NCBI GenBank assembly: GCA_036417435.1
Contig: CM070910.1
Location: 74,508,784-74,572,783 of the forward strand
Reading direction: 5' to 3'
DNA: 64,000 nt
Source of the DNA: Inia geoffrensis
Lineage: Eukaryota; Chordata; Mammalia; Artiodactyla; Iniidae
The notes beneath the pieces are model-generated. The model did not search any database. It was not told the origin of the DNA and worked only from the letters and a program-made list of their open reading frames with translations. Positions 38,839-52,294 of the stretch are shown here, piece by piece; within the stretch, counting starts at the first letter, position 1; each line of letters begins with the position of its first letter. Position numbers and translations under genes: made by a program.

Positions 38839-40144
38839 TTTCTTTTTCAAATTTATTTTTATAAGGGGATTTAGCTTATTTACACTGCTGTGTGTATGCT
38901 GCTGTACACAAGTGATTTTCTTATGGAGACCTATAAATTTATGGGTTTTAAGTTTCTTCACAGTCAGGTTTATTCCTAGGTTTTGAATACGGGGTGTTGA
39001 GTCTATTTGGTTGAGCAAGGAGTAGGTCTTGTCTAATATATATTTGGCTTATGGAATGGTATCTGTCCTAATGTCCATCTCTGGTTTTATGCAGCCTCCC
39101 CACTCTCCTTTGACCTTAAGCAAGCATAAATTTCTTTTGTAAATGTGAGACTCTGTTGTGTTTTGAAATGCAGTTCATACGTAGTCGTGTTTCCATTCCC
39201 GGTATTAGTGATATCTTATGATGTTTCTTTTTATGTGTGACTTATTTCACTTAGAATCATCGTAACTAAATCCACTCATTATGCTGCTACTGGTCTGTGG
39301 CCATTGATTTCATTGTTGAGTGATATTCCATTGTAGGGATGTACCACAACTTCTATATCCATTTTTCTCTTTCTGGGCTATTGAAGTTGTACCATAGTCA
39401 AGGTTCCCGTACACAGAGCAGCCCCAAACTTTGGTGTGGCTCTGTCTTTTTCATTTAAATTTTCCGAATCTATAGCACCATAAGTGGAAGTGCCCTAGGC
39501 TCTCTAGCTTGGTTTTTTCTTTGTTCCAGGAAACACCATCCACTTCTCCAGAGTGGCTGTTGGCAATTTACATCCCGCCCATCAGCATAACAAGGCTGCC
39601 GGTTCTCCATGGCCTGTCCTGCCTCTCTGGATTTTACATTTTTTTCGGAGGGCCCTTTTGATCGGTGGGAAGAGAGACTTCCTTGTAGTTCGGATTTCCA
39701 TTGCAGGCTTGCTTGGTTGGCCAAAAAGTGCGTATGCGTTTTTTCCTGAATATATTCAGGAAAAAACGCATACGCCGTTTTTGGCCAAGTGCATCACTGT
39801 CGAACTGCTGCCTCTTTTCCTAGGATTTCAGAGCAATTCTTATGTACCACCTGATATCTGTTTTCTGCAATTTTGTGTCGTGTTCAAGTCCTCTTCACAG
39901 TCTTCCTTCAATAAATTTTTGGATGATAGGGGTCATTTGGAACTCCGCAGGATTGTGAGTTACAGTGCCAAAAATCTCCTTTTGTCAACTCGCTTTTTTG
40001 TGAGCTGACCGCAAACCCGAATAATTGTTTCAGGCCTTAATCTCGTTCTGGCATGGCACGCTGAGCCTTTGGTGAATTCTTGTTCCTGTAGGGAAATCAT
40101 CGTTCAATGTGCCCGTCCAAACACATCGGGTTAGCCGCACATTG
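38839..40144 (-). repeat. Satellite monomer N1, truncated by gap (1306 bp)
   Basis: Palindrome 39717-39788 has two mismatches (AAAAAGTGCG; ACGCCGTTTTT). CATCGGGTTAGCCGCAC and TCTTGTTCCTG are shared with N4. About 430 bp of the unit are missing at the gap side. Confidence 0.94.
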
Positions 40145-41879
40145 GTTCTCCTTATTCCTGCTCATCTTCCACAGAAATTGAAAACTGTGCCGAACAAGAG
40201 GTCAAAGGCACTGACTCTCGAAGTGGGGAGAATGTTAATATCGCATCTGGAAAGGCGAACTCGAGTACCAAAGGGGGAAAATGGCGATGAATTTTAGAAA
40301 TTTTGCCTGATCACTTCGTGGACCATATTCTGGGTTTTCCATGCATATTTTAGCTGAAGGATAAATTCCTTAAACGTGGAGATTTGGGACCCGTGGAATG
40401 GGAATCATGCACCATTACATCAGAGGGTCTGCATTCCCTCACCAATAGTATCAGCCCCAAGTGTCCAGCCTTATCTCTCTCCCAGCTGTGGATGTAGAGG
40501 TGGTAAATCCAAGATTTCTCGCAAGACCTCCAGGACTTATTTAAGAATTTCTCTCTATTGCACAGTCCTTGTGCTTCCTTTTGCAAATTTATTTCTATAA
40601 GGGGATTTAGCTTATTTACACTGCTGTGCGTATGCTGCTGTACACAAGTGATTTTCTTATGGAGACCTATAAATGTATGGGTTTTAAGTTTCTTCACACT
40701 CAGGTTTATTCCTACGTTTTGAATACGGGGTGTTGAGTCGATTTGGTTGAGCGAGGAGTAGGTCTTGTCTAATATATATTTGGCTTATGGAATGGTATCT
40801 GTCCTAATGTCCATCTCTGGTTTTATGCTGCCTCCCCACTCTCCTTTGACCTTAAGCAAGCATAAATTTCTTTTGTAAATGTGAGACTCTGTTGTGTTTT
40901 CAAATGCAGTTCATGCGTAGTCGTGTTTCATTCCCGGTATTAGTGATATCTTATGATGTTTCTTTTTCTGTGTGACTTATTTCACTTAGAATCATCGTAA
41001 CTGAATCCACTCATTATGCTGCTACTGGTCTGTGGCCATTGATTACATTGTTGAGTGATATTCCATTGTAGGGATGTACCACAACTTCTATATCCAGTTT
41101 TCTCTTTCTGAGCTATTGAAGTTGTACCATAGTCAAGGTTCCCGTACACAGAGCAGCCCCAAACTTTGGTGTGGCTCTGTCTTTTTCATTTAAATTTTCC
41201 GAATCTATAGCACCATAAGTGGAAGTGCCCTAGGCTCTCTAGCTTGTTTTTTTCTTTGTTCCAGGAAACACCATCCACTTCTCCAGAGTGGCTGTTGGCA
41301 ATTTCCATCCCGCCCATCAGCATAACAAGGCTGCCAGTTCTCCATGGCCTGTCCTGCCTCTCTGGATTTTACATTTTTTTCGGAGGGCCCTTTTGATCGG
41401 TGGGAAGTGAGACTTCCTTGTAGTGCGGATTTCCATTGCAGGCTTGCTTGGTTGGCCAAAAAGGGTGTATGCGTTTTTTCCTGAATATATTCAGGAAAAA
41501 ACGCATACGCCCTTTTTGGCCAAGTGCATCACTGTCGAACTGCTGCCTCTTTTCCTACGATTTCAGAGCAATATTTATGTACCACCTGATTTCTGTTTTC
41601 TGCAATTCTATGTCCTGTTCAAGTCCTCTTCACAGTCTTCCTTCAATAAATTTTTGGATGATAGGGGTCATTTGGAACTCCGCAGGATTGTGAGTTACAG
41701 TGCCAAAAATCTCCTTTTCTCAACTCGCTTTCTTGTGAGCTGACCGCAAACCCGAATAATTGCTTCAGGCCCTAATCTCGTGCCGGCATGGCACGCTGAG
41801 CCTTTGGTGAATTCTTCTTCCTGTAGGGAAATCATCGTTCAGTGTGCCCGTCCAAACAAATCGAGTTAGCCGCTCATTG
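40145..41879 (-). repeat. Satellite monomer N2 (1735 bp)
   Basis: Palindrome 41452-41523 with one mismatch (AAGGGTGTATG). Many private changes, such as CTTCCTTTTGCAAATT, AACTGAATCC, TTGATTACATT and TCTGAGCTATTG. The start variant TTACATCAGAG recurs in N9. Confidence 0.95.
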
Positions 41880-43614
41880 GTTCTCCTTATTCCTGGTCAT
41901 CTTCCACAGAAATTGCAAACTGTGCCAAACAAGAGGTCAAAGGCACTGACTCTCCAAGTGGGGAGAATGTTAATATCGCATCTGGAAAGGGGAACTCGAG
42001 TACCGGGGTGGAAAATGGCGATGAATTTTAGAAATTTTGCCTGATCACTTCGTGGACCATATTCTGGGTTTTCCATGCATATTTTAGCTGAAGGATAAAT
42101 CCCTTAAACGTGGAGATTTGAGACCCGTGGATTGGGAATCATGCACCATTACCTCAAAGGGTCTGCATTCCCTCACCAATAGTAACAGCCCCAAGTGTCC
42201 AGCCTTATCTCTCCCCCAGCTGTGGATGTAGAGGTGGTCAATCCAAGATTTCTCGCAAGCCCTCAAGGACTTATTTAAGAATTTCTCTCTATTTCACAGT
42301 CCTTGTGCTTTCTTTTTCAAATTTATTTTTATAAGGGGATTTAGATTATTTACACTGCTGTGTGTATGCTGCTGTACACAAGTGATTTTCTTATGGAGAC
42401 ATATAAATTTATGGGTTTTAAGTTTCTTCACAGTCAGGTTTATTCCTAGGTTTTGAATACGGGGTGTTGAGTCTATTTGGTTGAGCAAGGAGTAGGTCTT
42501 GTCTAATATATATTTGGCTTATGGAATGGTATCTGTCCTAATGTCCATCTCTGGAATTATGCAGCCTCCCCACTCTCCTTTGACCTTAAGCAAGCATAAA
42601 TTTCTTTTGTAAATGTGAGACTCTGTTGTGTTTTGAAATGCAGTTCATACGTAGTCGTGTTTCCATTCCCGGTATTATTGATATCTTATGATGTTTCTTT
42701 TTATGTGTGACTTATTTCACTTAGAATCATCGTAACTAAATCCACTCATTATGCTGCTACTGTTCTGTGGCCATTGATTTCATTGTTGAGTGATATTCCA
42801 TTGTAGGGATGTACCACAACTTCTATATCCATTTTTCTCTTTCTGGGCTATTGAAGTTGTACCATAGTCAAGTTTCCCGTACACAGAGCAGCCCCAAACT
42901 TTGGTGTGACTCTGTCTTTTTCATTTAAATTTTCCGAATCTATAGCACCATAAGTGGAAGTGCCCTAGGCTCTCTAGCTTAGTTTTTTCTTTGTTCCAGG
43001 AAACACCATCCACTTCTCCAGAGTGGCTGTTGACAATTTACATCCCGCCCATCAGCATAACAAGGCTGCCGGTTCTCCATGGCCTGTCCTGCCTCTCTGG
43101 ATTTTACATTTTTTTCGGAGGGCCCTTTTGATCCGTGGGAAGAGAGACTTCCTTGTAGTGCGGATTTCCATTGCAGGCTTGCTTGGTTGGCCAAAAAGGG
43201 CGTATGCGTTTTTTCCTGAATATATTCAGGAAAAAACACATACGCCCTTTTTGGCCAAGTGCATCACTCTCGAACTGCTGCCTCTTTTCCTAGGATTTCA
43301 GAGCAATTCTTATCTACCACCTGATATCTGTTTTCTGCAATTTTGTGTCGTGTTCAAGTCCTCTTCACAGTCTTCCTTCAATAAATTTTTGGATGATAGG
43401 GGTCATTTGGAACTCCGCAGTATTGTGAGTTACAGTGCCAAAAGTCTCCTTTTGTCAACTCGCTTTTTTGTGAGCTGACCGCAAACCCGAATAATTGCTT
43501 CAGGCCCTAATCTCGTTCCGGCATTGCACGCTGAGCCTTTGGTGAATTCTTCTTCCTGTAGGGAAATCATCGTTCAATGTGCCCGTCTAAACTCATCGAG
43601 TTAGCCGCTCATTG
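41880..43614 (-). repeat. Satellite monomer N3 (1735 bp)
   Basis: Palindrome 43187-43258 with one mismatch (AAAACACATACG). GGAATTATGCAG, GCATTGCACG and CGTCTAAACTCATCG are shared with N6. Confidence 0.95.
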
Positions 43615-45350
43615 GTTCTCCTTATTCCTGCTCATCTTCCACAGAAATTGCAAACTGTGCCAAGCAAGAGGTCAAAGGCACTGACTCTCCAAGTGGGGAG
43701 AATGTTTATATCGCATCTGGAAAGGCGAACTCGAGTACCAGGGGTGGAAAATGGCGATGAATTTTAGAAATTTTGCCTGATCACTTCGTGGACCATATTC
43801 TCGGTTTTCCATGCATATATTAGCTGAAGGATAAATCCCTTAAACGTGGAGATTTGGGACCCGTGGAATGGGAATCATGCACCATTACCTCAGAGGGTCT
43901 GCATTCCCTCACCAATAGTATCAGCCCCAAGTGTCCAGCCTTAACTCTCCCCCAGCTGTGGATGTAGAGGTGGTAAATCCAAGATTTCTCACAAGCCCTC
44001 AAGGACTTATTTAAAAATTTCTCTCTATTTCACAGTCCTTGTGCTTTCTTTTTCAAATTTATTTTTATAAGGGGATTTAGCTTATTTACACTGCTGTGTG
44101 TATGCTGCTGTACACAAGTGATTTTCTTATGGAGACCTATAAATTTATGGGTTTTAAGTTTCTTCACAGTCAGGTTTATTCCTAGGTTTTGAATACAGGG
44201 TGTTGAGTCTATTTGGTTGAGCAAGGAGTAGGTCTTGTCTAATATATATTTGGCTTATGGAATGGTATCTGTCCTAATGTCCATCTCTGGTTTTATGCAG
44301 CCTCCCCACTCTCCTTTGACCTTAAGCAAGCATAAATTTCTTTTGTAAATGTGAGACTCTGTTGTGTTTTGAAATGCAGTTCATACGTAGTCGTGTTTCC
44401 ATTCCCGGTATTAGTGATATCTTATGATGTTTCTTTTTATGTGTGACTTATTTCACTTAGAATCATCGTAACTAAATCCACTCATTATGCTGCTACTGGT
44501 CTGTGGCCATTGATTTCATTGTTGAGTGATATTCCATTGTTGGGATGTACCACAACTTCTATATCCATTTTTCTCTTTCTGGGCTATTGAAGTTGTACCA
44601 TAGTCAAGGTTCCCGTACACAGAGCAGCCCCAAACTTTGGTGTGGCTCTGTCTTTTTCATTTAAATTTTCCGAATCTATAGCACCATAAGTGGAAGTGCC
44701 CTAGGCTCTCTAGCTTGGTTTTTTCTTTGTTCCAGGAAACACCATCCACTTCTCCAGAGTGGCTGTTGGCAATTTACATCCCGCCCATCAGCATAACAAG
44801 GCTGCCGGTTCTCCATGGCCTGTCCTGCCTCTCTGGATTTTACATTTTTTTCGGAGGGCCCTTTTGATCGGTGGGAAGAGAGACTTCCTTGTAGTTCGGA
44901 TTTCCATTGCAGGCTTGCTTGGTTGGCCAAAAAGTGCGTATGCGTTTTTTCCTGAATATATTCAGGAAAAAACGCATACGCCCTTTTTGGCCAAGTGCAT
45001 CACTGTCGAACTGCTGCCTCTTTTCCTAGGATTTCAGAGCAATTCTTATGTACCACCTGATATCTGTTTTCTGCAATTTTGTGTCGTGTTCAAGTCCTCT
45101 TCACAGTCTTCCTTCAATAAATTTTTGGATGATAGGGGTCATTTGGAACTCCACAGGATTGTGAGTTACAGTGCCAAAAATCTCCTTTTGTCAACTCGCT
45201 TTTTTGTGAGCTGACCGCAAACCCGAATAATTGCTTCAGGCCTTAATCTCGTTCTGGCATGGCACGCTGAGCCTTTGGTGAATTCTTGTTCCTGTAGGGA
45301 AATCATCGTTCAATGTGCCCGTCCAAACACATCGGGTTAGCCGCACATTG
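43615..45350 (-). repeat. Satellite monomer N4 (1736 bp)
   Basis: Palindrome 44923-44994 with one mismatch (AAAAAGTGCG), as in N1. The rest of the unit also matches N1 closely, an offset of three monomers. Confidence 0.95.
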
Positions 45351-47086
45351 GTTCTCCTTATTCCTGCTCATCTTCCACAGAAATTGCAAATTGTGCCGAA
45401 CAAGAGGTCAAAGGCACTGACTCTCGAAGTGGGGAGAATGTTAATATCGCATCTGGAAAGGCGAACTCGAGTACCAGGGGGGGAAAATGGCGATGAATTT
45501 TAGAAATTTTGCCTGATCACTTCGTGGACCATATTCTGGGTTTTCCATGCATATTTTAGCAGAAGGATAAATCCCTTAAACGTGGAGATTTGGGACCCGT
45601 GGAATGGGAATCATGCACCATTAGCTCAGAGGGTCTGCATTCCCTCACCAATAGTATCAGCCCCAAGTGTCCAGCCTTATCTCTCCCCCAGCTGTGGATG
45701 TAGAGGTGGTAAATCCAAGATTTCTCGCAAGCCCTCAAGGACTTATTTAAAAATTTCTCTCTATTTCACAGTCCTTGTGCTTTCTTTTTCAAATTTATTT
45801 TTATAAGGGGATTTAGATTATTTACACTGCTGTGTGTATGCTGCTGTACACAAGTGATTTTCTTATGGAGACCTATAAATGTATGGGTTTTAAGTTTCTT
45901 CACAGTCAGGTTTATTCCTAGGTTTTGAATACGGGGTGTTGAGTCGATTTGGTTCAGCGAGGAGTAGGTCTTGTCTCATATAAATTTGGCTTATGGAATG
46001 GTAACTGTCCTAAAGTCCATCTCTGGTTTTATGCAGCCTCCCCACTCTCCTTTGACCTTAAGCAAGCATAAATTTCTTTTGTAAATGTGAGACTCTGTTG
46101 TGTTTTGAAATGCAGTTCATGCGTAGTCGTGTTTCCATTCCCGGTATTAGTGATATCTTATGATGTTTCTTTTTCTGTGTGACTTATTTCACTTAGAAAC
46201 ATCGTAACTAAATCCACTCATTATGCTGCTACTGGTCTGTGGCCATTGATTTCATTGTTGAGTGATATTCCATTGTAGGGATGTACCACAACTTCTATAT
46301 CCAGTTTTCTCTTTCTGGGCTATTGAAGTTGTACCATAGTCAAGGTTCCCGTACACAGAGCAGCCCCAAACTTTGGTGTGGCTCTGTCTTTTACATTTAA
46401 ATTTTCCGAATCTATAGCACCATAAGTGGAAGTGCCCTAGGCTCTCTAGCTTGGTTTTTTCTTTGTTCCAGGAAACACCATCCACTTCTCCAGAGTGGCT
46501 GTTGGCAATTTACATCCCGCCCATCAGCATAACAAGGCTGCCGGTTCTCCATGGCCTGTCCTGCCTCTCTGGATTTTACATTTTTTTCGGAGGACCCTTT
46601 TGATCGGTGGGAAGTGAGACTTCCTTGTAGTGCGGATTTCCATTGCAGGCTTGCTTGGTTGGCCAAAAAGGGCGTATGCGTTTTTTCCTGAATATATTCA
46701 GGAAAAAACGCATACGCCCTTTTTGGCCAAGTGCATCACTGTCGAACTGCTGCCTCTTTTCCTACGATTTCAGAGCAATTCTTATCTACCACCTGATATC
46801 TGTTTTCTGCAATTCTGTGTCGTGTTCAAGTCCTCTTCACAGTCTTCCTTCAATAAATTTTTGGATGATAGGGGTCATTTGGAACTCCGCAGGATTGTGA
46901 GTTACAGTGCCAAAAATCTCCTTTTCTTAACTCGCTTTCTTGTGAGCTGACCGCAAACCCGAATAATTGCTTCAGGCCCTAATCTCGTTCTGGCATGGCA
47001 CGCTGAGCCTTTGGTGAATTCTTCTTCCTGTAGGGAAATCATCGTTCAGTGTGCCCGTCCAAACACATCGAGTTAGCCGCTCATTG
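45351..47086 (-). repeat. Satellite monomer N5 (1736 bp)
   Basis: Palindrome 46659-46730, perfect. GGTTCAGCGAGG, GTAACTGTCC and TTTTCTTAACTCGC are shared with N7. Confidence 0.95.
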
Positions 47087-48822
47087 GTTCTCCTTATTCC
47101 TGCTCATCTTCCACAGAAATTGCAAACTGTGCCAAACAAGAGGTCAAAGGCACTGACTCTCCAAGTGGGGAGAATGTTTATATTGCATGTGGAAAGGCAA
47201 ACTCGAGTACCAGGGGTGGAAACTGGCGATGAATTTTAGAAATTTTGCCTGATTACTTCGTGGACCATATTCTCGGTTTTCCATGCATATTTTAGCTGAA
47301 GGATAAATCCCTTAAACGTGGAGATTTGGGACCCGTGGAATGGGAATCATGCACCATTACCTCAGAGGGTCTGCATTCCCTCACCAATAGTATCAGCCCC
47401 AAGTGTCCAGCCTTATCTCTCCCCCAGCTGTGGATGTAGAGGTGGTAAATCCAAGATTTCTCGCAAGCCCTCAAGGACTTATTTAAAAATTTCTCTCTAT
47501 TTCACAGTCCTTGTGCTTTCTTTTTCAAATTTATTTTTATAAGGGGATTTAGCTTATTTACACTGCTGTGTGTATGCTGCTGTACACAAGTGATTTTCTT
47601 ATGGAGACCTATAAATTTATGGGTTTTAAGTTTCTTCACAGTCAGGTTTATTCCTAGGTTTTGAATACGGGGTGTTGAGTCTATTTGGTTGAGCAAGGAG
47701 TAGGTCTTGTCTAATATATATTTGGCTTATGGAATGGTATCTGTCCTAATGTCCATCTCTGGAATTATGCAGCCTCCCCACTCTCCTTTGACCTTAAGCA
47801 AGCATAAATTTCTTTTGTAAATGTGAGACTCTGTTGTGTTTTGAAATGCAGTTCATACGTAGTCGTGTTTCCATTCCCGGTATTAGTGATATCTTATGAT
47901 GTTTCTTTTTATGTGTGACTTATTTCACTTAGAATCATCGTAACTAAATCCACTCATTATGCTGCTACTGGTCTGTGGCCATTGATTTCATTGTTGAGTG
48001 ATATTCCATTGTAGGGATGTACCACAACTTCTATATCCATTTTTCTCTTTCTGGGCTATTGAAGTTGTACCATAGTCAAGTTTCCCGTACACAGAGCAGC
48101 CCCAAACTTTGGTGTGACTCTGTCTTTTTCATTTTAATTTTCCGAATCTATAGCACCATAAGTGGAAGTGCCCTAGGCTCTCTAGCTTAGTTTTTTCTTT
48201 GTTCCAGGAAACACCATCCACTTCTCCAGAGTGGCTGTTGGCAATTTACATCCCGCCCATCAGCATAACAAGGCTGCCGGTTCTCCATGGCCTGTCCTGC
48301 CTCTCTGGATTTTACATTTTTTTCGGAGGGCCCTTTTGATCGGTGGGAAGTGAGACTTCCTTGTAGTGCGGATTTCCATTGCAGGCTTGCTTGGTTGGCC
48401 AAAAAGGGCGTATGCGTTTTTTCCTGAATATATTCAGGAAAAAACGCATACGCCCTTTTTGGCCAAGTGCATCACTCTCGAACTGCTGCCTCTTTTCCTA
48501 GGATTTCAGAGCAATGCTTATCTACCACCTGATATCTGTTTTCTGCAATTTTGTGTCGTGTTCAAGTCCTCTTCACAGTCTTCCTTCAATAAATTTTTGG
48601 ATGATAGGGGTCATTTGGAACTCCGCAGTATTGTGAGTTACAGTGCCAAAAGTCTCCTTTTGTCAACTCGCTTTTTTGTGAGCTGACCGCAAACCCGAAT
48701 AATTGCTTCAGGCCCTAATCTCGTTCCGGCATTGCACGCTGAGCCTTTGGTGAATTCTTCTTCCTGTAGGGAAATCATCGTTCAATGTGCCCGTCTAAAC
48801 TCATCGAGTTAGCCGCTCATTG
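47087..48822 (-). repeat. Satellite monomer N6 (1736 bp)
   Basis: Palindrome 48395-48466, perfect. The body matches N3. The beginning (GATTACTTCGTGG, TCTCGGTTTTCC) matches the beginning of N8. Confidence 0.95.
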
Positions 48823-50558
48823 GTTCTCCTTATTCCTGCTCATCTTCCACAGAAATTGCAAACTGTGCCAAGCAAGAGGTCAAAGGCACTGACTCTCCAA
48901 GTGGGGAGAATGTTAATATCGCATCTGGAAAGGCGAACTCGAGTACCAGGGGGGGAAAATGGCGATGAATTTTAGAAATTTTGCCTGATCAATTCGTGGA
49001 CCATATTCTGGGTTTTCCATGCATATTTTAGCTGAAGGATAAATCCCTTAAACGTGGATATTTGGGACCCGTGGAATTTGAATCATGCACCATTACCTCA
49101 GAGGGTCTGCATTCCCTCACCAATAGTATCAGCCCCAAGTGTCCAGCCTTATTTCTCCCCCAGCTGTGGATGTAGAGGTGGTAAATCCAAGATTTCTCAC
49201 AAGACCTCAAGGACTTATTTAAGAATTTCTCTCTATTTCACAGTCCTTGTGCTTTCTTTTTCAAATTTATTTTTATAAGGGGATTTAGATTATTTACCCT
49301 GCTGTGTGTATGCTGCTGTACACAAGTGATTTTCTTATGGAGACCTATAAATGTATGGGTTTTAAGTTTCTTCACAGTCAGGTTTATTCCTAGGTTTTGA
49401 ATACGGGGTGTTGAGTCGATTTGGTTCAGCGAGGAGTAGGTCTTGTCTAATATATATTTGGCTTATGGAATGGTAACTGTCCTAAAGTCCATCTCTGGTT
49501 TTATGCAGCCTCCCCACTCTCCTTTGACCTTAAGCAAGCATAAATTTCTTTTGTAAATGTGAGACTCTGTTGTGTTTTGAAATGCAGTTCATGCGTAGTC
49601 GTGTTTCCATTCCCGGTATTAGTGATATCTTATGATGTTTCTTTTTCTGTGTGACTTATTTCACTTAGAAACATCGTAACTAAATCCACTCATTATGCTG
49701 CTACTGGTCTGTGGCCATTGATTTCATTGTTGAGTGATATTCCATTGTAGGGATGTACCACAACTTCTATATCCAGTTTTCTCTTTCTGGGCTATTGAAG
49801 TTGTACCATAGTCAAGGTTTCCGTACACAGAGCAGCCCCAAATTTTGGTGTGGCTCTGTCTTTTACATTTAAATTTTCCGAATCTATAGCACCATAAGTG
49901 GAAGTGCCCTAGGCTCTCTAGCTTGTTTTTTTCTTTGTTCCAGGAAACACCATCCACTTCTCCAGAGTGGCTGTTGGCAATTTACATCCCGCCCATGAGC
50001 ATAACAATGCTGCCGGTTCTCCATGGCCTGTCCTGCCTCTCTGGATTTTACATTTTTTTCGGAGGGTCCTTTTGATCGGTGGGAAGTGAGACTTCCTTGT
50101 AGTGCGGATTTCCATTGCAGGCTTGCTTGGTTGGCCAAAAAGGGCGTATGCGTTTTTTCCTGAATATATTCAGGAAAAAACGCATACGCCCTTTTTGGCC
50201 AAGTGCATCACTGTCGAACTGCTGCCTCTTTTCCTACGATTTCAGAGCAATTCTTATCTACCACCTGATATCTGTTTTCTGCAATTCTGTGTCGTGTTCA
50301 AGTCCTCTTCACAGTCTTCCTTCAATAAATTTTTGGATGATAGGGGTCATTTGGAACTCCGCAGGATTGTGAGTTACAGTGCCAAAAATCTCCTTTTCTT
50401 AACTCGCTTTCTTGTGAGCTGACCGCAAACCCGAATAATTGCTTCAGGCCCTAATCTCGTTCTGGCATGGCACGCTGAGCCTTTGGTGAATTCTTCTTCC
50501 TGTAGGGAAATCATCGTTCAGTGTGCCCGTTCAAACACATCGAGTTAGCCGCTCATTG
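48823..50558 (-). repeat. Satellite monomer N7 (1736 bp)
   Basis: Palindrome 50131-50202, perfect. N5-like, with private GTGGATATTTGGG, GAATTTGAATC and CATGAGCATAACAATG. Confidence 0.95.
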
Positions 50559-52294
50559 GTTCTCCTTATTCCTGCTCATCTTCCACAGAAATTGCAAACT
50601 GTGCCAAACAAGAGGTCAAAGGCACTGACTCTCCAAGTGGGGAGAATGTTTATATCGCATGTGGAAAGGCAAACTCGAGTACCAGGGGTGGAAAATGGCG
50701 ATGAATTTTAGAAATTTTGCCTGATTACTTCGTGGACCATATTCTCGGTTTTCCATGCATATTTTAGCTGAAGGATAAATCCCTTAAACGTGGAGATTTG
50801 GGACCCGTGGAATGGGAATCATGCACCATTACCTCAGAGGGTCTGCATTCCCTCACCAATAGTATCAGCCCCAAGTGTCCAGCCTTATCTCTCCCCCAGC
50901 TGTGGATGTAGAGGTGGTAAATCCAAGATTTCTCGCAAGCCCTCAAGGACTTATTTAAAAATTTCTCTCTATTTCACAGTCCTTGTGCTTTCTTTTTCAA
51001 ATTTATTTTTATAAGGGGATTTAGCTTATTTACACTGCTGTGTGTATGCTGCTGTACACAAGTGATTTTCTTATGGAGACCTATAAATTTATGGGTTTTA
51101 AGTTTCTTCACAGTCAGGTTTATTCCTAGGTTTTGAATACGGGGTGTTGAGTCTATTTGGTTGAGCAAGGAGTAGGTCTTGTCTAATATATATTTGGCTT
51201 ATGGAATGGTATCTGTCCTAATGTCCATCTCTGGAATTATGCAGCCTCCCCACTCTCCTTTGACCTTAAGCAAGCATAAATTTCTTTTGTAAATGTGAGA
51301 CTCTGTTGTGTTTTGAAATGCAGTTCATGCGTAGTCGTGTTTCCATTCCCGGTATTAGTGATACCTTATGATGTTTCTTTTTCTGTGTTACTTATTTCAC
51401 TTAGAATCATCGTAACTAAATCCACTCATTATGCTGCTGCTGGTCTGTGGCCATTGATTTCATTGTTGAGTGATATTCCATTGTAGGGATGTACCACAAC
51501 TTCTATATCCAGTTTTCTCTTTCTGGGCTATTGAAGTTGTACCATAGTCAAGGTTCCCGTACACAGAGCAGCCCCAAACTTTGGTGTGGCTCTGTCTTTT
51601 TCATTTAAATTTTCCGAATCTATAGCACCATAAGTGGAAGTGCCCTAGGCTCTCTAGCTTGGTTTTTTCTTTGTTCCAGGAAACACCATCCACTTCTCCG
51701 GAGTGGCTGTTGGCAATTTACATCCCGCCCATCAGCATAACAAGGCTGCCGGTTCTCCATGGCCTGTCCTGCCTCTCTGGATTTTACATTTTTTTCGGAG
51801 AGCCCTTTTGATCGGTGGGAAGTGAGACTACCTTGTAGTGCGGATTTCCATTGCAGGCTTGCTTGGTTGGCCAAAAAGGGCGTATGCGTTTTTTCCTGAA
51901 TATATTCAGGAAAAAACGCATACGCCCTTTTTGGCCAAGTGCATCACTGTCGAACTGCTGCCTCTTTTAATACGATTTCAGAGCAATTCTTATCTACCAC
52001 CTGATATCTGTTTTCTGCAATTCTGTGTCGTGTTCAAGTCCTCTTCACAGTCTTCCTTCAATAAATTTTTGGATGATAGGGGTCATTTGGAACTCCGCAG
52101 GATTGTGAGTTACAGTGCCAAAAATCTCCTTTTCTCAACTCGCTTTCTTGTGAGCTGACCGCAAACCCGAATAATTGCTTCAGGCCCTAATCTCGTGCCG
52201 GCATGGCACGCTAAGCCTTTGGTGAATTCTTCTTCCTGTAGGGAAATCATCGTTCAGTGTGCCCGTCCAAACACATCGAGTTAGCCGCACATTG
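50559..52294 (-). repeat. Satellite monomer N8 (1736 bp), chimeric
   Basis: Palindrome 51867-51938, perfect. N6-like up to GGAATTATGCAG (about 51240), then a different type from CAGTTCATGCG (about 51321). CTTTTAATACG after the palindrome is shared with N10. Confidence 0.95.

Noticed and set aside
38320..39018. 232-codon frame across the gap, and a 143-codon frame on the other strand
   Set aside because: Open only because the 200 N are translated as unknown residues.
39553..40008. 151-codon frames in N1, N3 and N4
   Set aside because: Extensions of the palindrome-spanning frame that stay open because one or two stop codons are missing in these copies. No start context and no recognisable domain.
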